43,084 nt of DNA from an uncultured Clostridia bacterium (GTDB taxonomy: Bacteria > Bacillota > Clostridia > TANB77 > CAG-508). Within the stretch, counting starts at the first letter, position 1, and every line of letters begins with the position of its first letter. The stretch spans positions 1-43,084 of the forward strand of contig CANRKJ010000020.1 of NCBI GenBank assembly GCA_947631185.1, in the 5' to 3' direction. The notes beneath the pieces are model-generated. The model worked only from the letters and a program-made list of their open reading frames with translations, was not told where the DNA came from and made no database searches. Positions 33,857 through 41,074 of the stretch are shown one piece after another. The position numbers and the translations under genes were made by a program.

Positions 33857-34372
33857 TTATATGTTATTATCACTTAAATTTTCGTTTTTTAGAATTTTTG
33901 AATTATTTATATATTTTTTAAAAATTGCTTTATTTCCTTTTTCTTTTATAACGTTTAAATATGCAGAATATGAATTAATTGAATTTGAAATATTCTCTTC
34001 TATAAAATTATCTCTTTTAATTGCTCTTTCAATAGCATAGTTATATTTAAATTCTTTTATTTTATTCTTAAACCAACCTATTATTTTATTTTCTTTTTTT
34101 ACAACTAATGATGTTTCTGTTGATTTTTTTGAATATTCACTTTCCCAAAAATTCAAATAAAATCTAGGTTCTAATTCTGTTTTATATTCTTTTATTTTTA
34201 AATCACATTCTTTGCATTTATTCAATGTACTCTCAAAAATATCAGCAAAATTTACATCTTCATTTTGAGATAAATTAGAAATATCTTCTTTTTCTTTTAA
34301 TTCAATTAGAAGATTATTTCTTTCTTCTATAAATTCTTTTAATTGTTCTATTTTATCATTAGTTTTTTCCAT
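33857..34372 (-). CDS. Unknown coiled-coil protein downstream of glyA
   Basis: 171 aa, strongly charged, mainly helical; residues 1-35 and 50-75 look coiled-coil (KIEQLKEFIEERNNLLIELK). A CKEC pair occurs near residue 55 (NKCKECDLKIKEY). No membrane segment or known motif. It starts 15 bases after glyA stops and is probably co-transcribed. RBS AGGAGAG precedes the ATG. Confidence 0.72.
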   Translation of the reverse strand: MEKTNDKIEQLKEFIEERNNLLIELKEKEDISNLSQNEDVNFADIFESTLNKCKECDLKIKEYKTELEPRFYLNFWESEYSKKSTETSLVVKKENKIIGWFKNKIKEFKYNYAIERAIKRDNFIEENISNSINSYSAYLNVIKEKGNKAIFKKYINNSKILKNENLSDNNI

Positions 34373-34387
34373 AAATACTCTCCTGTT

Positions 34388-35626
34388 TTAATTATATAAA
34401 GGATATTTTTTAGTTATATTATTAACACTTTCTGCTACATCTTGTTTATTATTTTCAAAATCAGTTGCCACTAGATTAATAAGTTTAGCAATTTCTACCA
34501 TATCATCTTCTTTAAAACCTCTAGTAGTAACAGCAGGCGTACCAATTCTGATTCCACTAGTAATTGTAGGTTTTTCAGTATCAAATGGAACTGCATTTTT
34601 ATTAACAGTAATTCCCACTTCATCTAAATATTTTTCCATTTTTTTACCTGTTATTTTTTTATTCCTTAAATCAATTAAAATAAGATGATTATCTGTTCCT
34701 CCAGATACCAAATTAAATCCTAATTTTAAAAGTTCTTCTGCTAAAACTTTAGCATTTTTTACAACTTGCTTTTGATATTCTTTAAACTCTGGTTTTAATG
34801 CCTCTCCAAAACATACTGCTTTAGCAGCAATAACATGCATCAATGGTCCTCCTTGATATCCTGGGAAAATTGCTTTATCTATTATTTTTGCATATTCATT
34901 TTTACAAAGAATCAATCCTCCTCTTGGACCGCGTAAAGTTTTATGAGTAGTAGACGTAACAATATCTGCATATTGTACAGGATTTTGATGTAATCCTGCT
35001 GCAACTAAACCAGCTATATGTGCCATATCAACCATAAATATAGCTCCAACTTTATCTGCTATTTCTCTAAATTTTTTAAAATCTATTTCTCTTGGATAAG
35101 CACTTGCTCCAGCCAATATTAATTTTGGCTTATATTCTAATGCTAATTTTTCTACTTCATCATAATCTATTCTTCCTGTTTCTTCTTTAACACCATATGG
35201 AATAAAATTATATAATTTTCCAGATGCATTTACAGGACTTCCATGAGTTAAATGTCCTCCATGAGCAAGATTCATTCCAAGAACAGTATCACCAGGATTT
35301 AAGACTGCTCCATAAACAGCTAAATTACTATTTGCTCCACAATGAGCTTGAACATTACTATGTTCTGCTCCAAATAGTTCACAAGCTCTGTCTCTAGCTA
35401 AATTTTCTACTATATCTACATATTCACATCCCCCATAATATCTATGACCTGGATAACCTTCTGCATATTTATTAGTTAAATAACTTCCCATTGCTTCCAT
35501 TACACTATTACTAACAAAATTCTCTGAAGCAATTAACTCAATTTTATTTCTTTGTCTATTTAATTCTAACTCTATTGCATTAAAAACCTCTTCATCTGTA
35601 TTTTTTAAATTATCAAAACTTGGCAT
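34388..35626 (-). CDS. glyA: Serine hydroxymethyltransferase
   Basis: 412 aa, full length PLP enzyme making glycine and 5,10-methylene-THF from serine and [13 protein letters not shown] at the start, [45 protein letters not shown] and the PLP-lysine motif [14 protein letters not shown] are all present. Its own promoter lies upstream. One Arg in TLRGP is CGC followed by GGT, showing that CGC is used as a normal codon in a resident gene next to glycine. RBS AGGAGAAT precedes the ATG. Confidence 0.98.
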   Translation of the reverse strand: MPSFDNLKNTDEEVFNAIELELNRQRNKIELIASENFVSNSVMEAMGSYLTNKYAEGYPGHRYYGGCEYVDIVENLARDRACELFGAEHSNVQAHCGANSNLAVYGAVLNPGDTVLGMNLAHGGHLTHGSPVNASGKLYNFIPYGVKEETGRIDYDEVEKLALEYKPKLILAGASAYPREIDFKKFREIADKVGAIFMVDMAHIAGLVAAGLHQNPVQYADIVTSTTHKTLRGPRGGLILCKNEYAKIIDKAIFPGYQGGPLMHVIAAKAVCFGEALKPEFKEYQKQVVKNAKVLAEELLKLGFNLVSGGTDNHLILIDLRNKKITGKKMEKYLDEVGITVNKNAVPFDTEKPTITSGIRIGTPAVTTRGFKEDDMVEIAKLINLVATDFENNKQDVAESVNNITKKYPLYN

Positions 35627-35662
35627 ATTATTATTCTCCTTATGATATTTTCATCGATTGTT

Positions 35663-35691
35663 ATCATATAATAAGTATAAATTTTTTTCAA
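35663..35691 (-). promoter_or_regulatory. Promoter of glyA
   Basis: TTGAAA (35686-35691), 17 bases, TATGAT (35663-35668). Confidence 0.62.
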
Positions 35692-35781
35692 TAGAATTTG
35701 TAAATTATTTTGCAAATGTTGGCAAAGCTTTACTTTATATAATTATAATAAATTCTTAAAAACATCACTATAATATGATAA

Positions 35782-35822
35782 AAACACATAAAATAATTAT
35801 AAAAAAATTATTTTATGTGTTT
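35782..35822 (-). terminator. Terminator after the J-domain gene
   Basis: Seventeen-base arms AAACACATAAAATAATT and complement around a 7-base A/T loop, followed by T-rich sequence; 11 bases past the stop at 35834. Confidence 0.85.
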
Positions 35823-35833
35823 AAATTATATTT

Positions 35834-36328
35834 TTAACTAATTAACTTTAAAAATCCAAAACATAATGCTATAATAAACAACAATAATAATATTATTAAT
35901 AAATTCTCTTTTTCTTCAGTTTTAAGAGCTTTATCTAACTTGAAAAAATATTTTTTTCCGATAGCATTTAAATCAAAACTTTTTTTATTTTCTATTTTTT
36001 TTTCTGTTTTATTTTTGGCTTTTTTATTTGAATTATTATAATATATCTTTGTATAATTATTTATTTCTTCTTTTGAATAAGTTTTTACAAAAGAATCTAT
36101 TTTGGGCTCATATTTTTTGTAATTTAATTCTGCATCATAAATTTCTTTCTTTTCTTTTTCACTCAAAATTTCATAAGCTTCATTTATTTCTTTTATCTTT
36201 CTTTCTGCAAATAATTTGTTTCCTTCATAAATATCTGGATGATATTTTTTTACTAATTTTTTATATGCATTTTTTATTTCTAAAATTGACGCATTAGATT
36301 GTATTCTTAATACCTCATAATAATTCAT
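35834..36328 (-). CDS. Tail-anchored J-domain (DnaJ-like) protein
   Basis: About 164 aa from the ATG at 36328. Residues 1-65 form a J domain: MNYYEVLRIQ, AYKKLVKKYHPD with the essential HPD, and INEAYEILSEKEKKEIYD. There is no G/F region, zinc finger or C-terminal substrate domain, so it is not DnaJ itself. A Lys-rich linker leads to a single C-terminal TM segment (ENLLIILLLLFIIALCFGFLKL), making it a tail-anchored co-chaperone that could recruit DnaK to the membrane. Alternative starts at 36355 (GGAGAAAA before ATG) and an upstream TTG add basic residues. Confidence 0.85.
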   Translation of the reverse strand: MNYYEVLRIQSNASILEIKNAYKKLVKKYHPDIYEGNKLFAERKIKEINEAYEILSEKEKKEIYDAELNYKKYEPKIDSFVKTYSKEEINNYTKIYYNNSNKKAKNKTEKKIENKKSFDLNAIGKKYFFKLDKALKTEEKENLLIILLLLFIIALCFGFLKLIS

Positions 36329-36495
36329 TTTCTTTTTTCTCCAATTTTTACCCATTTTTCTCCAAAAAAAATTTTTATTCAAAAATATTATACATATATA
36401 TATTTTTTTTTACAATATTTTAAACAAATATTTTTTATTATTATTCATAGAAATTTTCTTTGCGAATATTTTCGAATTTTTTCCAGTATATAAAA

Positions 36496-36520
36496 AAACT
36501 GTGACTATTTATCACAGTTT
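36496..36520 (-). terminator. Terminator after dapB
   Basis: AAACTGTGA/TCACAGTTT stem, 7-base loop, seven Ts, 11 bases past the dapB stop. On the minus strand the T run continues into TATATACTGG, like the start of the palindrome family, but no full second arm is present. Confidence 0.88.
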
Positions 36521-36530
36521 CCTTCACAAT

Positions 36531-37280
36531 CTAAACAAACATATCATTCATATTATAAAAACCTACATCCTTGTTAACCAAAAATTTTGCAGCTTTAATT
36601 GCTCCATCTGCAAAAACACTTCTTGAAATAACATTATGAGTAATCTCAAAACTTTCATTTTGTCCGAAGAAAATTACACTATGTTTTCCTACTTCAGTTC
36701 CACCTCTAATAGAATGTATTCCAATTTCATTTTTACTTCTTTTTTCTCTCTTACTATGTCTATCATATTCATAAACCATTTTATTATCTAAAGCTTTATT
36801 TATTGAATTAGCTAAAATTAAAGCTGTTCCACTAGGGCTATCTATTTTTCTATTATGATGTGTCTCTATAATCTCTATATCAGAATCTGATAAATTTTTT
36901 GAAAGTTGTGCTACAATTTTGGCCATTAAATTTATTTCATATGACATATTTGCAGATTTAAAAACAGGTATTTCTTTAGATGTATTTTCTATAATTTTAT
37001 TTTCTTCATCAGAAAAACCAGTTGTTGCTATAATTATAGGAATTTTATTTTTCTTAGCAAATTCTAAAATATTAAGAGTAGCTTTTGGAACTGAAAAATC
37101 TATTATACAATCAGGAATTAAATTTATATCTTCTACATTTTCAAAAACAGGAAAATCATTATCTCCTGTATCACATCTATCCACTCCACATAATGTTTCT
37201 ATATCTTCTGTTTCTTTTATTCTTTTTGCAACTTCTTGTCCCATTTTTCCATTACAACCATTTATTAAAACTTTTACCAT
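36531..37280 (-). CDS. dapB: 4-hydroxy-tetrahydrodipicolinate reductase
   Basis: 249 aa. NAD(P)-binding VLINGCNGKMGQEVAKRI at the start, IDFSVP, IIATTGF, the catalytic ETHHNRKIDSPSGTA motif and GIHSIRGGTEVGKH. It reduces the DapA product in lysine and diaminopimelate synthesis. It follows dapA by 33 bases. The best RBS (AAGGAGG) is about 27 bases from the ATG, with an AGGATTTTATCCT hairpin between them that would bring the RBS near the start codon. Confidence 0.97.
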   Translation of the reverse strand: MVKVLINGCNGKMGQEVAKRIKETEDIETLCGVDRCDTGDNDFPVFENVEDINLIPDCIIDFSVPKATLNILEFAKKNKIPIIIATTGFSDEENKIIENTSKEIPVFKSANMSYEINLMAKIVAQLSKNLSDSDIEIIETHHNRKIDSPSGTALILANSINKALDNKMVYEYDRHSKREKRSKNEIGIHSIRGGTEVGKHSVIFFGQNESFEITHNVISRSVFADGAIKAAKFLVNKDVGFYNMNDMFV

Positions 37281-37313
37281 ATCTATTTTTAGGATAAAAT
37301 CCTATCCTCCTTC

Positions 37314-38198
37314 TTATATTAATCCAAATTTTTTAATTTCTTTTTCCAATCTTTCTTTTCCTAAATCACTTATTTTTATAAGTGGTAATCTAGGTTCATA
37401 ACAATTATATCCTATAATATTCATTGCCTCTTTAACAGGAATAGGATTTACTTCGCAAAATAAAGCTTTTATTAAATTTAAAGCATTTAATTGGCTATCT
37501 TTAGCTTTATTTATGTTTCCATTAAAATAATCATAACACATATCATGAACATATTTGGGAGCAATATTTGATAATACTGAAATTACACCTTTTCCACCTA
37601 AAGACAATATCGGAATAATTTGATCATCATTTCCTGAATATATAGCTAACTCATCTTTACACAATTCTGATATTTCAGCTACTTGCGATAAATTTCCACT
37701 AGCCTCTTTAATGGCAACTATATTCGGAATTTTTGACAATTCTTTACAAGTTTTAGGTAAGATATTTACCCCGGTTCTACTTGGTACATTATATAAAATA
37801 ATTGGTAATTTTGTAGCTTCAGCTATAGTTCTATAATGAGCTATCAAACCATCTTGAGTAGTTTTATTATAATAAGGAGTTACTACTAAAACTCCATCTG
37901 CTCCAATATTTTCAGCATATTTTGTAAGTTCAACTGCAACTCTAGTACAATTAGATCCAGTTCCAAGTATTACTGGAACTCTTTTTTTTACAGCATCTAC
38001 CGCAAACTTCATAACTTCTTTTCTTTCGCTATCTGTCATTGTGGCTGATTCACCAGTGGTTCCACATACAATTAAACTATCAATATTATTTGAAATCTGA
38101 TCTTCGATAATTTTGCCAAATTCTTCAAAATTTATACCTTTTTCTGTAAAAGGTGTTACTAAAGCAGTTCCACATCCTTTAAAAATAATATCTTTCAT
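37314..38198 (-). CDS. dapA: 4-hydroxy-tetrahydrodipicolinate synthase
   Basis: 294 aa (beta/alpha)8 barrel of the class I aldolase type. TALVTPF, CGTTGESATM, the YNVPSRTGVN segment with the catalytic Tyr, and the Schiff-base Lys in IVAIKEASGN are present. It condenses pyruvate with aspartate semialdehyde, the first step of the DAP/lysine branch, and is paired with dapB. RBS AGGAGAG precedes the ATG. Confidence 0.97.
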   Translation of the reverse strand: MKDIIFKGCGTALVTPFTEKGINFEEFGKIIEDQISNNIDSLIVCGTTGESATMTDSERKEVMKFAVDAVKKRVPVILGTGSNCTRVAVELTKYAENIGADGVLVVTPYYNKTTQDGLIAHYRTIAEATKLPIILYNVPSRTGVNILPKTCKELSKIPNIVAIKEASGNLSQVAEISELCKDELAIYSGNDDQIIPILSLGGKGVISVLSNIAPKYVHDMCYDYFNGNINKAKDSQLNALNLIKALFCEVNPIPVKEAMNIIGYNCYEPRLPLIKISDLGKERLEKEIKKFGLI

Positions 38199-38260
38199 AT
38201 AAGATCTCTCCTAATTAATTTTTTATTACCTTTATATAATTATATATTCGATTTTAATGT

Positions 38261-38289
38261 ATTATATTCTAGATAAAAATTAAAATCAA
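38261..38289 (-). promoter_or_regulatory. Promoter of dapA-dapB
   Basis: TTGATT (38284-38289), 17 bases, TATAAT (38261-38266). Confidence 0.75.
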
Positions 38290-38313
38290 GTATAGTTTTT
38301 ATAGATTAGTGCA

Positions 38314-38348
38314 AAAAAAAGAACAAGAAAAGCTATGCCTTTCTTATT
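38314..38348 (-). terminator. Terminator built into the end of the cysteine desulfurase gene
   Basis: AAGAATAAGAAA pairs with TTTCTTGTTCTT (wobble) around GGCATAGCT, then eight Ts. The 5' arm is the last codons of the gene and its TAG is in the loop. Confidence 0.8.
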
Positions 38349-39478
38349 CTTTTAATAATTTCTATTAAACTTTCTACCAAATACTTTACATCTTCTATTT
38401 CATTATCTTTTCCAAAAGTAACTCTTAAACTACCTCTAGCCAATCTTTCATTAACACCTATAGCTAATAAAACATGTGATGGATTTAAAAATCCTGCACT
38501 ACATGCAGACCCGCTTGATGCACATATTCTACGACTATCCAGTTCTTGAATTAGTATACTACCATCTACACCTCTAAAACAAACATTCATATTTCCTGGT
38601 AATCTTCTTTCCAAATCTCCATTTATTTTTATATCAGAAATATTATTAACTAAATTTGCTATATAATAATTTCTAAGATTAGTTAATTTTACTATATTTT
38701 TATCAAAATTTTTATCTGCAATCTCTATTGCTTTTCCTATCCCAACAATTCCAGCTACATTTTCTGTTCCAGCCCTTTTATCTTTCTCTTGATGACCTCC
38801 ATCTATAATTCTCATAAAAGGAATACCTTCTCTAATATAAGCAAACCCTATACCTTTTGGTCCATAAAATTTGTGACCTGATACTGAAATCGCATCTAAA
38901 TTTAATTTTCTAACATCTACTTTTATATTTCCTATTGCTTGAACGCAATCACTATGAAGATACACCCTATATTTTTTGGCTATTTTAGAAATTTCATTCA
39001 TATTTTGTATAGTTCCAATTTCATTATTAGCCATCATTATTGAAATTAAAATTGTATTTCTATTTATTGCTCTTTCTAATTCTTTTAAATTTATAAATCC
39101 TTTACTATCAACATTTAAATAAGTTATTCTAAAACCTAAATATTCTAAAAATTTACAAGTATTTAAAATCGCATGATGTTCTATTTTAGTAGTTATTATA
39201 TGATTTCCTCTCCTTCTATTGGCTAAAGCAATTCCTTTAACACATAAATTATCACTTTCACTGCCTCCACTAGTAAAATAAATCTCTTCTGGTTTACAAT
39301 TTATACTATTTGCAATTTTCATTCTTGATACATTTATTGCTTCTTTATTTAATTTTCCTAAACTATATATAGAAGATGGATTTCCATAATTTTCACTTAG
39401 ATATGGAAGCATCGAAAGATAGACTTCTTCATCCATTCTAGTTGTTGCTGCATGATCGAAGTATCTTAGTTTTTCCAT
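38333..39478 (-). CDS. Cysteine desulfurase, NifS/IscS family
   Basis: 381 aa PLP enzyme that mobilises sulfur from cysteine. YFDHAATTRMD at the start, TSGGSESDNL, EHHA for PLP stacking, HSDCVQAIG, the PLP-lysine SVSGHKFYGPKG, and the mobile catalytic-Cys loop SSGSACSAG. The loop sequence and length fit the group I NifS/IscS type. No scaffold gene (iscU/nifU) or thiI is adjacent, so it may serve Fe-S clusters or tRNA thiolation generally. RBS AGGTGAT precedes the ATG. Confidence 0.93.
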   Translation of the reverse strand: MEKLRYFDHAATTRMDEEVYLSMLPYLSENYGNPSSIYSLGKLNKEAINVSRMKIANSINCKPEEIYFTSGGSESDNLCVKGIALANRRRGNHIITTKIEHHAILNTCKFLEYLGFRITYLNVDSKGFINLKELERAINRNTILISIMMANNEIGTIQNMNEISKIAKKYRVYLHSDCVQAIGNIKVDVRKLNLDAISVSGHKFYGPKGIGFAYIREGIPFMRIIDGGHQEKDKRAGTENVAGIVGIGKAIEIADKNFDKNIVKLTNLRNYYIANLVNNISDIKINGDLERRLPGNMNVCFRGVDGSILIQELDSRRICASSGSACSAGFLNPSHVLLAIGVNERLARGSLRVTFGKDNEIEDVKYLVESLIEIIKRIRKA

Positions 39479-39582
39479 TTATATCACCTATCTTTATATA
39501 TAAATATTATTTATAAGAATATAAATTCTCTATATATTTTATGAAAATTTCTAGATAAAAGTTCATATGTGTTAACAAAGCA

Positions 39583-39621
39583 TTTATATACTAATAGTTT
39601 AGAAAACTTTTCTAGTATATA
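39583..39621. repeat. Intergenic palindrome family, copy E
   Basis: TATATACTA...TAGTATATA perfect 9-base outer arms plus an inner AGTTT..AAACT-type stem. It lies between the terminator of the foreign 233-aa gene and the cysteine desulfurase gene. Confidence 0.68.
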
Positions 39622-39626
39622 CGTAA

Positions 39627-39661
39627 GGAAAGGTACCGTCCTAAGTAGGACGATACCTTTG
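39627..39661 (-). terminator. Terminator after the 233-aa gene
   Basis: AAAGGTATCGTCCTA/TAGGACGGTACCTTT stem (14-15 bp, one G-U pair) with a 3-base loop. It is GC-rich compared with resident terminators. Confidence 0.88.
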
Positions 39662-39694
39662 ATTTTTAATGACTTGCAAACAACTTATTTTAAA

Positions 39695-40396
39695 TTATCG
39701 ATTTCCAAGGAACTCCAGCTTAAGCCTGTTAAATTCAGACAAAAGTCTTCTCCTTTCTTTTCTTCTTATCCCTGCGTTATGATCTCCTGTCCTAGAATCA
39801 AAGTATCTAGCCCGAGGATAATACTTCCAACATTTGAGTCTACTGAAAATTGTAGACTCTTTAGAATCCATAACATTAACTCTAGCTACATTGTTTTTAG
39901 TTTCTCCTTCGGAATCCTCCTCTTCTTCATCGATCAAAAAGAATTCTGAAAAGCAAGAATTTTTAGAATCAGTAGATTCCACATTCTGCTCATCGACTTC
40001 AGCCTCTATTACACGGGCTTCATTCTTATATCTTTCAGAAATCCGCCTTACCATATTCCTCTTGTAACGCTCGGTAGCCATCCTCCTTTGTTCTCTCTTA
40101 GAAACCTCGTAGCAGTCTTTTTTAGGATTTCTCCTATGATTAGCCCCGCCAGCATAAAAGCTATTTTTTTCTTCCTCTTCCCACTCATCATCCTCATCAG
40201 CAAGAAATGAGTTGTCATACTCAGGAGAAAAAATAGGGAAACCATACATAAGGTCTCCATTGAGATCCGCTGTCATTGTTTGAGCACAGCTCTCTGTGTT
40301 GGAACCAAGCTCCTGTGCTGGGTTGACTAAAACATCATCCCGTACCACTTCACCTGCAACTACCTTCTTAAAACAGTTTTTTCTCTTCTCAGCCAT
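39695..40396 (-). CDS. Unknown 233-aa protein, compositionally foreign
   Basis: Not recognised. Soluble, strongly charged: an acidic block (LADEDDEWEEEEKN, about 67-80), a basic helical block (KREQRRMATERYKRNMVRRI, about 98-117), a second acidic block (DEEEEDSEGE) and a basic C-terminus (GIRRKERRRLLSEFNR). No membrane segment or catalytic motif. Its composition is more GC-rich than the neighbours, and it uses CGG three times as in-frame Arg (in VVRDD, RRIS and PRARY), which no resident gene does. It has a perfect promoter and RBS GAAAGGATG. Probably horizontally acquired together with, or from the same source as, the SleB-like gene. Confidence 0.75.
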   Translation of the reverse strand: MAEKRKNCFKKVVAGEVVRDDVLVNPAQELGSNTESCAQTMTADLNGDLMYGFPIFSPEYDNSFLADEDDEWEEEEKNSFYAGGANHRRNPKKDCYEVSKREQRRMATERYKRNMVRRISERYKNEARVIEAEVDEQNVESTDSKNSCFSEFFLIDEEEEDSEGETKNNVARVNVMDSKESTIFSRLKCWKYYPRARYFDSRTGDHNAGIRRKERRRLLSEFNRLKLEFLGNR

Positions 40397-40462
40397 AAAA
40401 AATCATCCTTTCGTAAAATATTTGCCCAATTAGCTTGGGCTGATTTTAATGACCATATAAAT

Positions 40463-40491
40463 ATTATACCAATATGTTGTCATGATGTCAA
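40463..40491 (-). promoter_or_regulatory. Perfect consensus promoter of the 233-aa gene
   Basis: TTGACA (40486-40491), 17 bases, TATAAT (40463-40468), followed by ATTTATATGGT. The leader has a GCCCAA/TTGGGC hairpin. Confidence 0.9.
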
Positions 40492-40498
40492 TAAAAAT

Positions 40499-40551
40499 AA
40501 CTAATAAAAATGTTTAAAATGAAATTTTCAATTTAAACATTTTTATTAGTT
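40499..40551 (-). terminator. Terminator overlapping the end of the 115-aa gene
   Basis: Twenty-base perfect arms (40499-40518, 40532-40551); the 5' arm is the last codons and stop of the 115-aa gene. The T-rich tail runs straight into the -35 of the foreign gene promoter. Confidence 0.88.
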
Positions 40552-40880
40552 AATTCCCATCTTACAATTTTTATATCTTTATATTTATCTAAAATTCTCA
40601 TATATTTATCGTATTCTTCTTCCCACAATGCATCTGGTACTTTATCAAAAGCTGAAAATATTTTTTCTGCTTCTTCTAAAAAAATAATTTGTTCTTGGGG
40701 AGATAATCTATCATATTTTAAAGCAAAAAGATATAATTTATCTAATGTATCATTTGCTTTTATAAAAGTCCAAAAATCTTTTACATGCATTCCAGCCATT
40801 TTTATTTGCATAACAGCTATTACTCCTAAAAGTATGACTATAAATATCATTATACATATGATAATTGCTAAAATTTCCAC
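40533..40880 (-). CDS. Unknown small membrane protein
   Basis: 115 aa with GTG start (RBS GGGAGA). One N-terminal TM segment (about 3-26, ILAIIICIMIFIVILLGVIAVM) and a ~85-residue cytosolic or external helical domain rich in aromatic and acidic residues (DKLYLFALKYDRLSPQEQI, FLEEAEKIFSAFDKVPDALWEEEYDKYM). No known motif. It has its own promoter (40917-40945), and its terminator overlaps its end. Confidence 0.78.
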   Translation of the reverse strand: MEILAIIICIMIFIVILLGVIAVMQIKMAGMHVKDFWTFIKANDTLDKLYLFALKYDRLSPQEQIIFLEEAEKIFSAFDKVPDALWEEEYDKYMRILDKYKDIKIVRWELTNKNV

Positions 40881-40916
40881 TTAATTTTCTCCCATCTACT
40901 TCTTTTGTTTTAAAAA

Positions 40917-40945
40917 ATTATAGCATATTGTTTTTTTTTAATCAA
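40917..40945 (-). promoter_or_regulatory. Promoter of the 115-aa gene
   Basis: TTGATT (40940-40945), 17 bases, TATAAT (40917-40922). Confidence 0.78.
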
Positions 40946-40986
40946 TATATTTTTACTTAAATATTAATGCTATTTTAGGTAAAGAC

Positions 40987-41023
40987 TTTATATAATAGAA
41001 AAGTAGAACTTTACTATTATATA
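40987..41023. repeat. Intergenic palindrome family, copy F
   Basis: TATATAATAGAAAAGTA / CTTTACTATTATATA arms. The minus-strand edge is TATATAAAGTCTTTACC. It starts at the T run of the DUF2207 gene terminator. Confidence 0.68.
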
Positions 41024-41047
41024 AAAAAGACCATCATTGATGGTCTT
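41023..41047 (-). terminator. Terminator after the DUF2207 gene
   Basis: GACCATCA/TGATGGTC stem and T run. Unshifted translation of the upstream gene would run right through this hairpin, whereas the twice-shifted frame stops 28 bases before it. Confidence 0.9.
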
Positions 41048-41074
41048 AAATTTAATGTAACATAAAAATATTTT

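Noticed and set aside
40048-40260. Second minus-strand ORF inside the 233-aa gene
   Set aside because: It is fully nested in another frame, with no RBS, and begins mid-gene.
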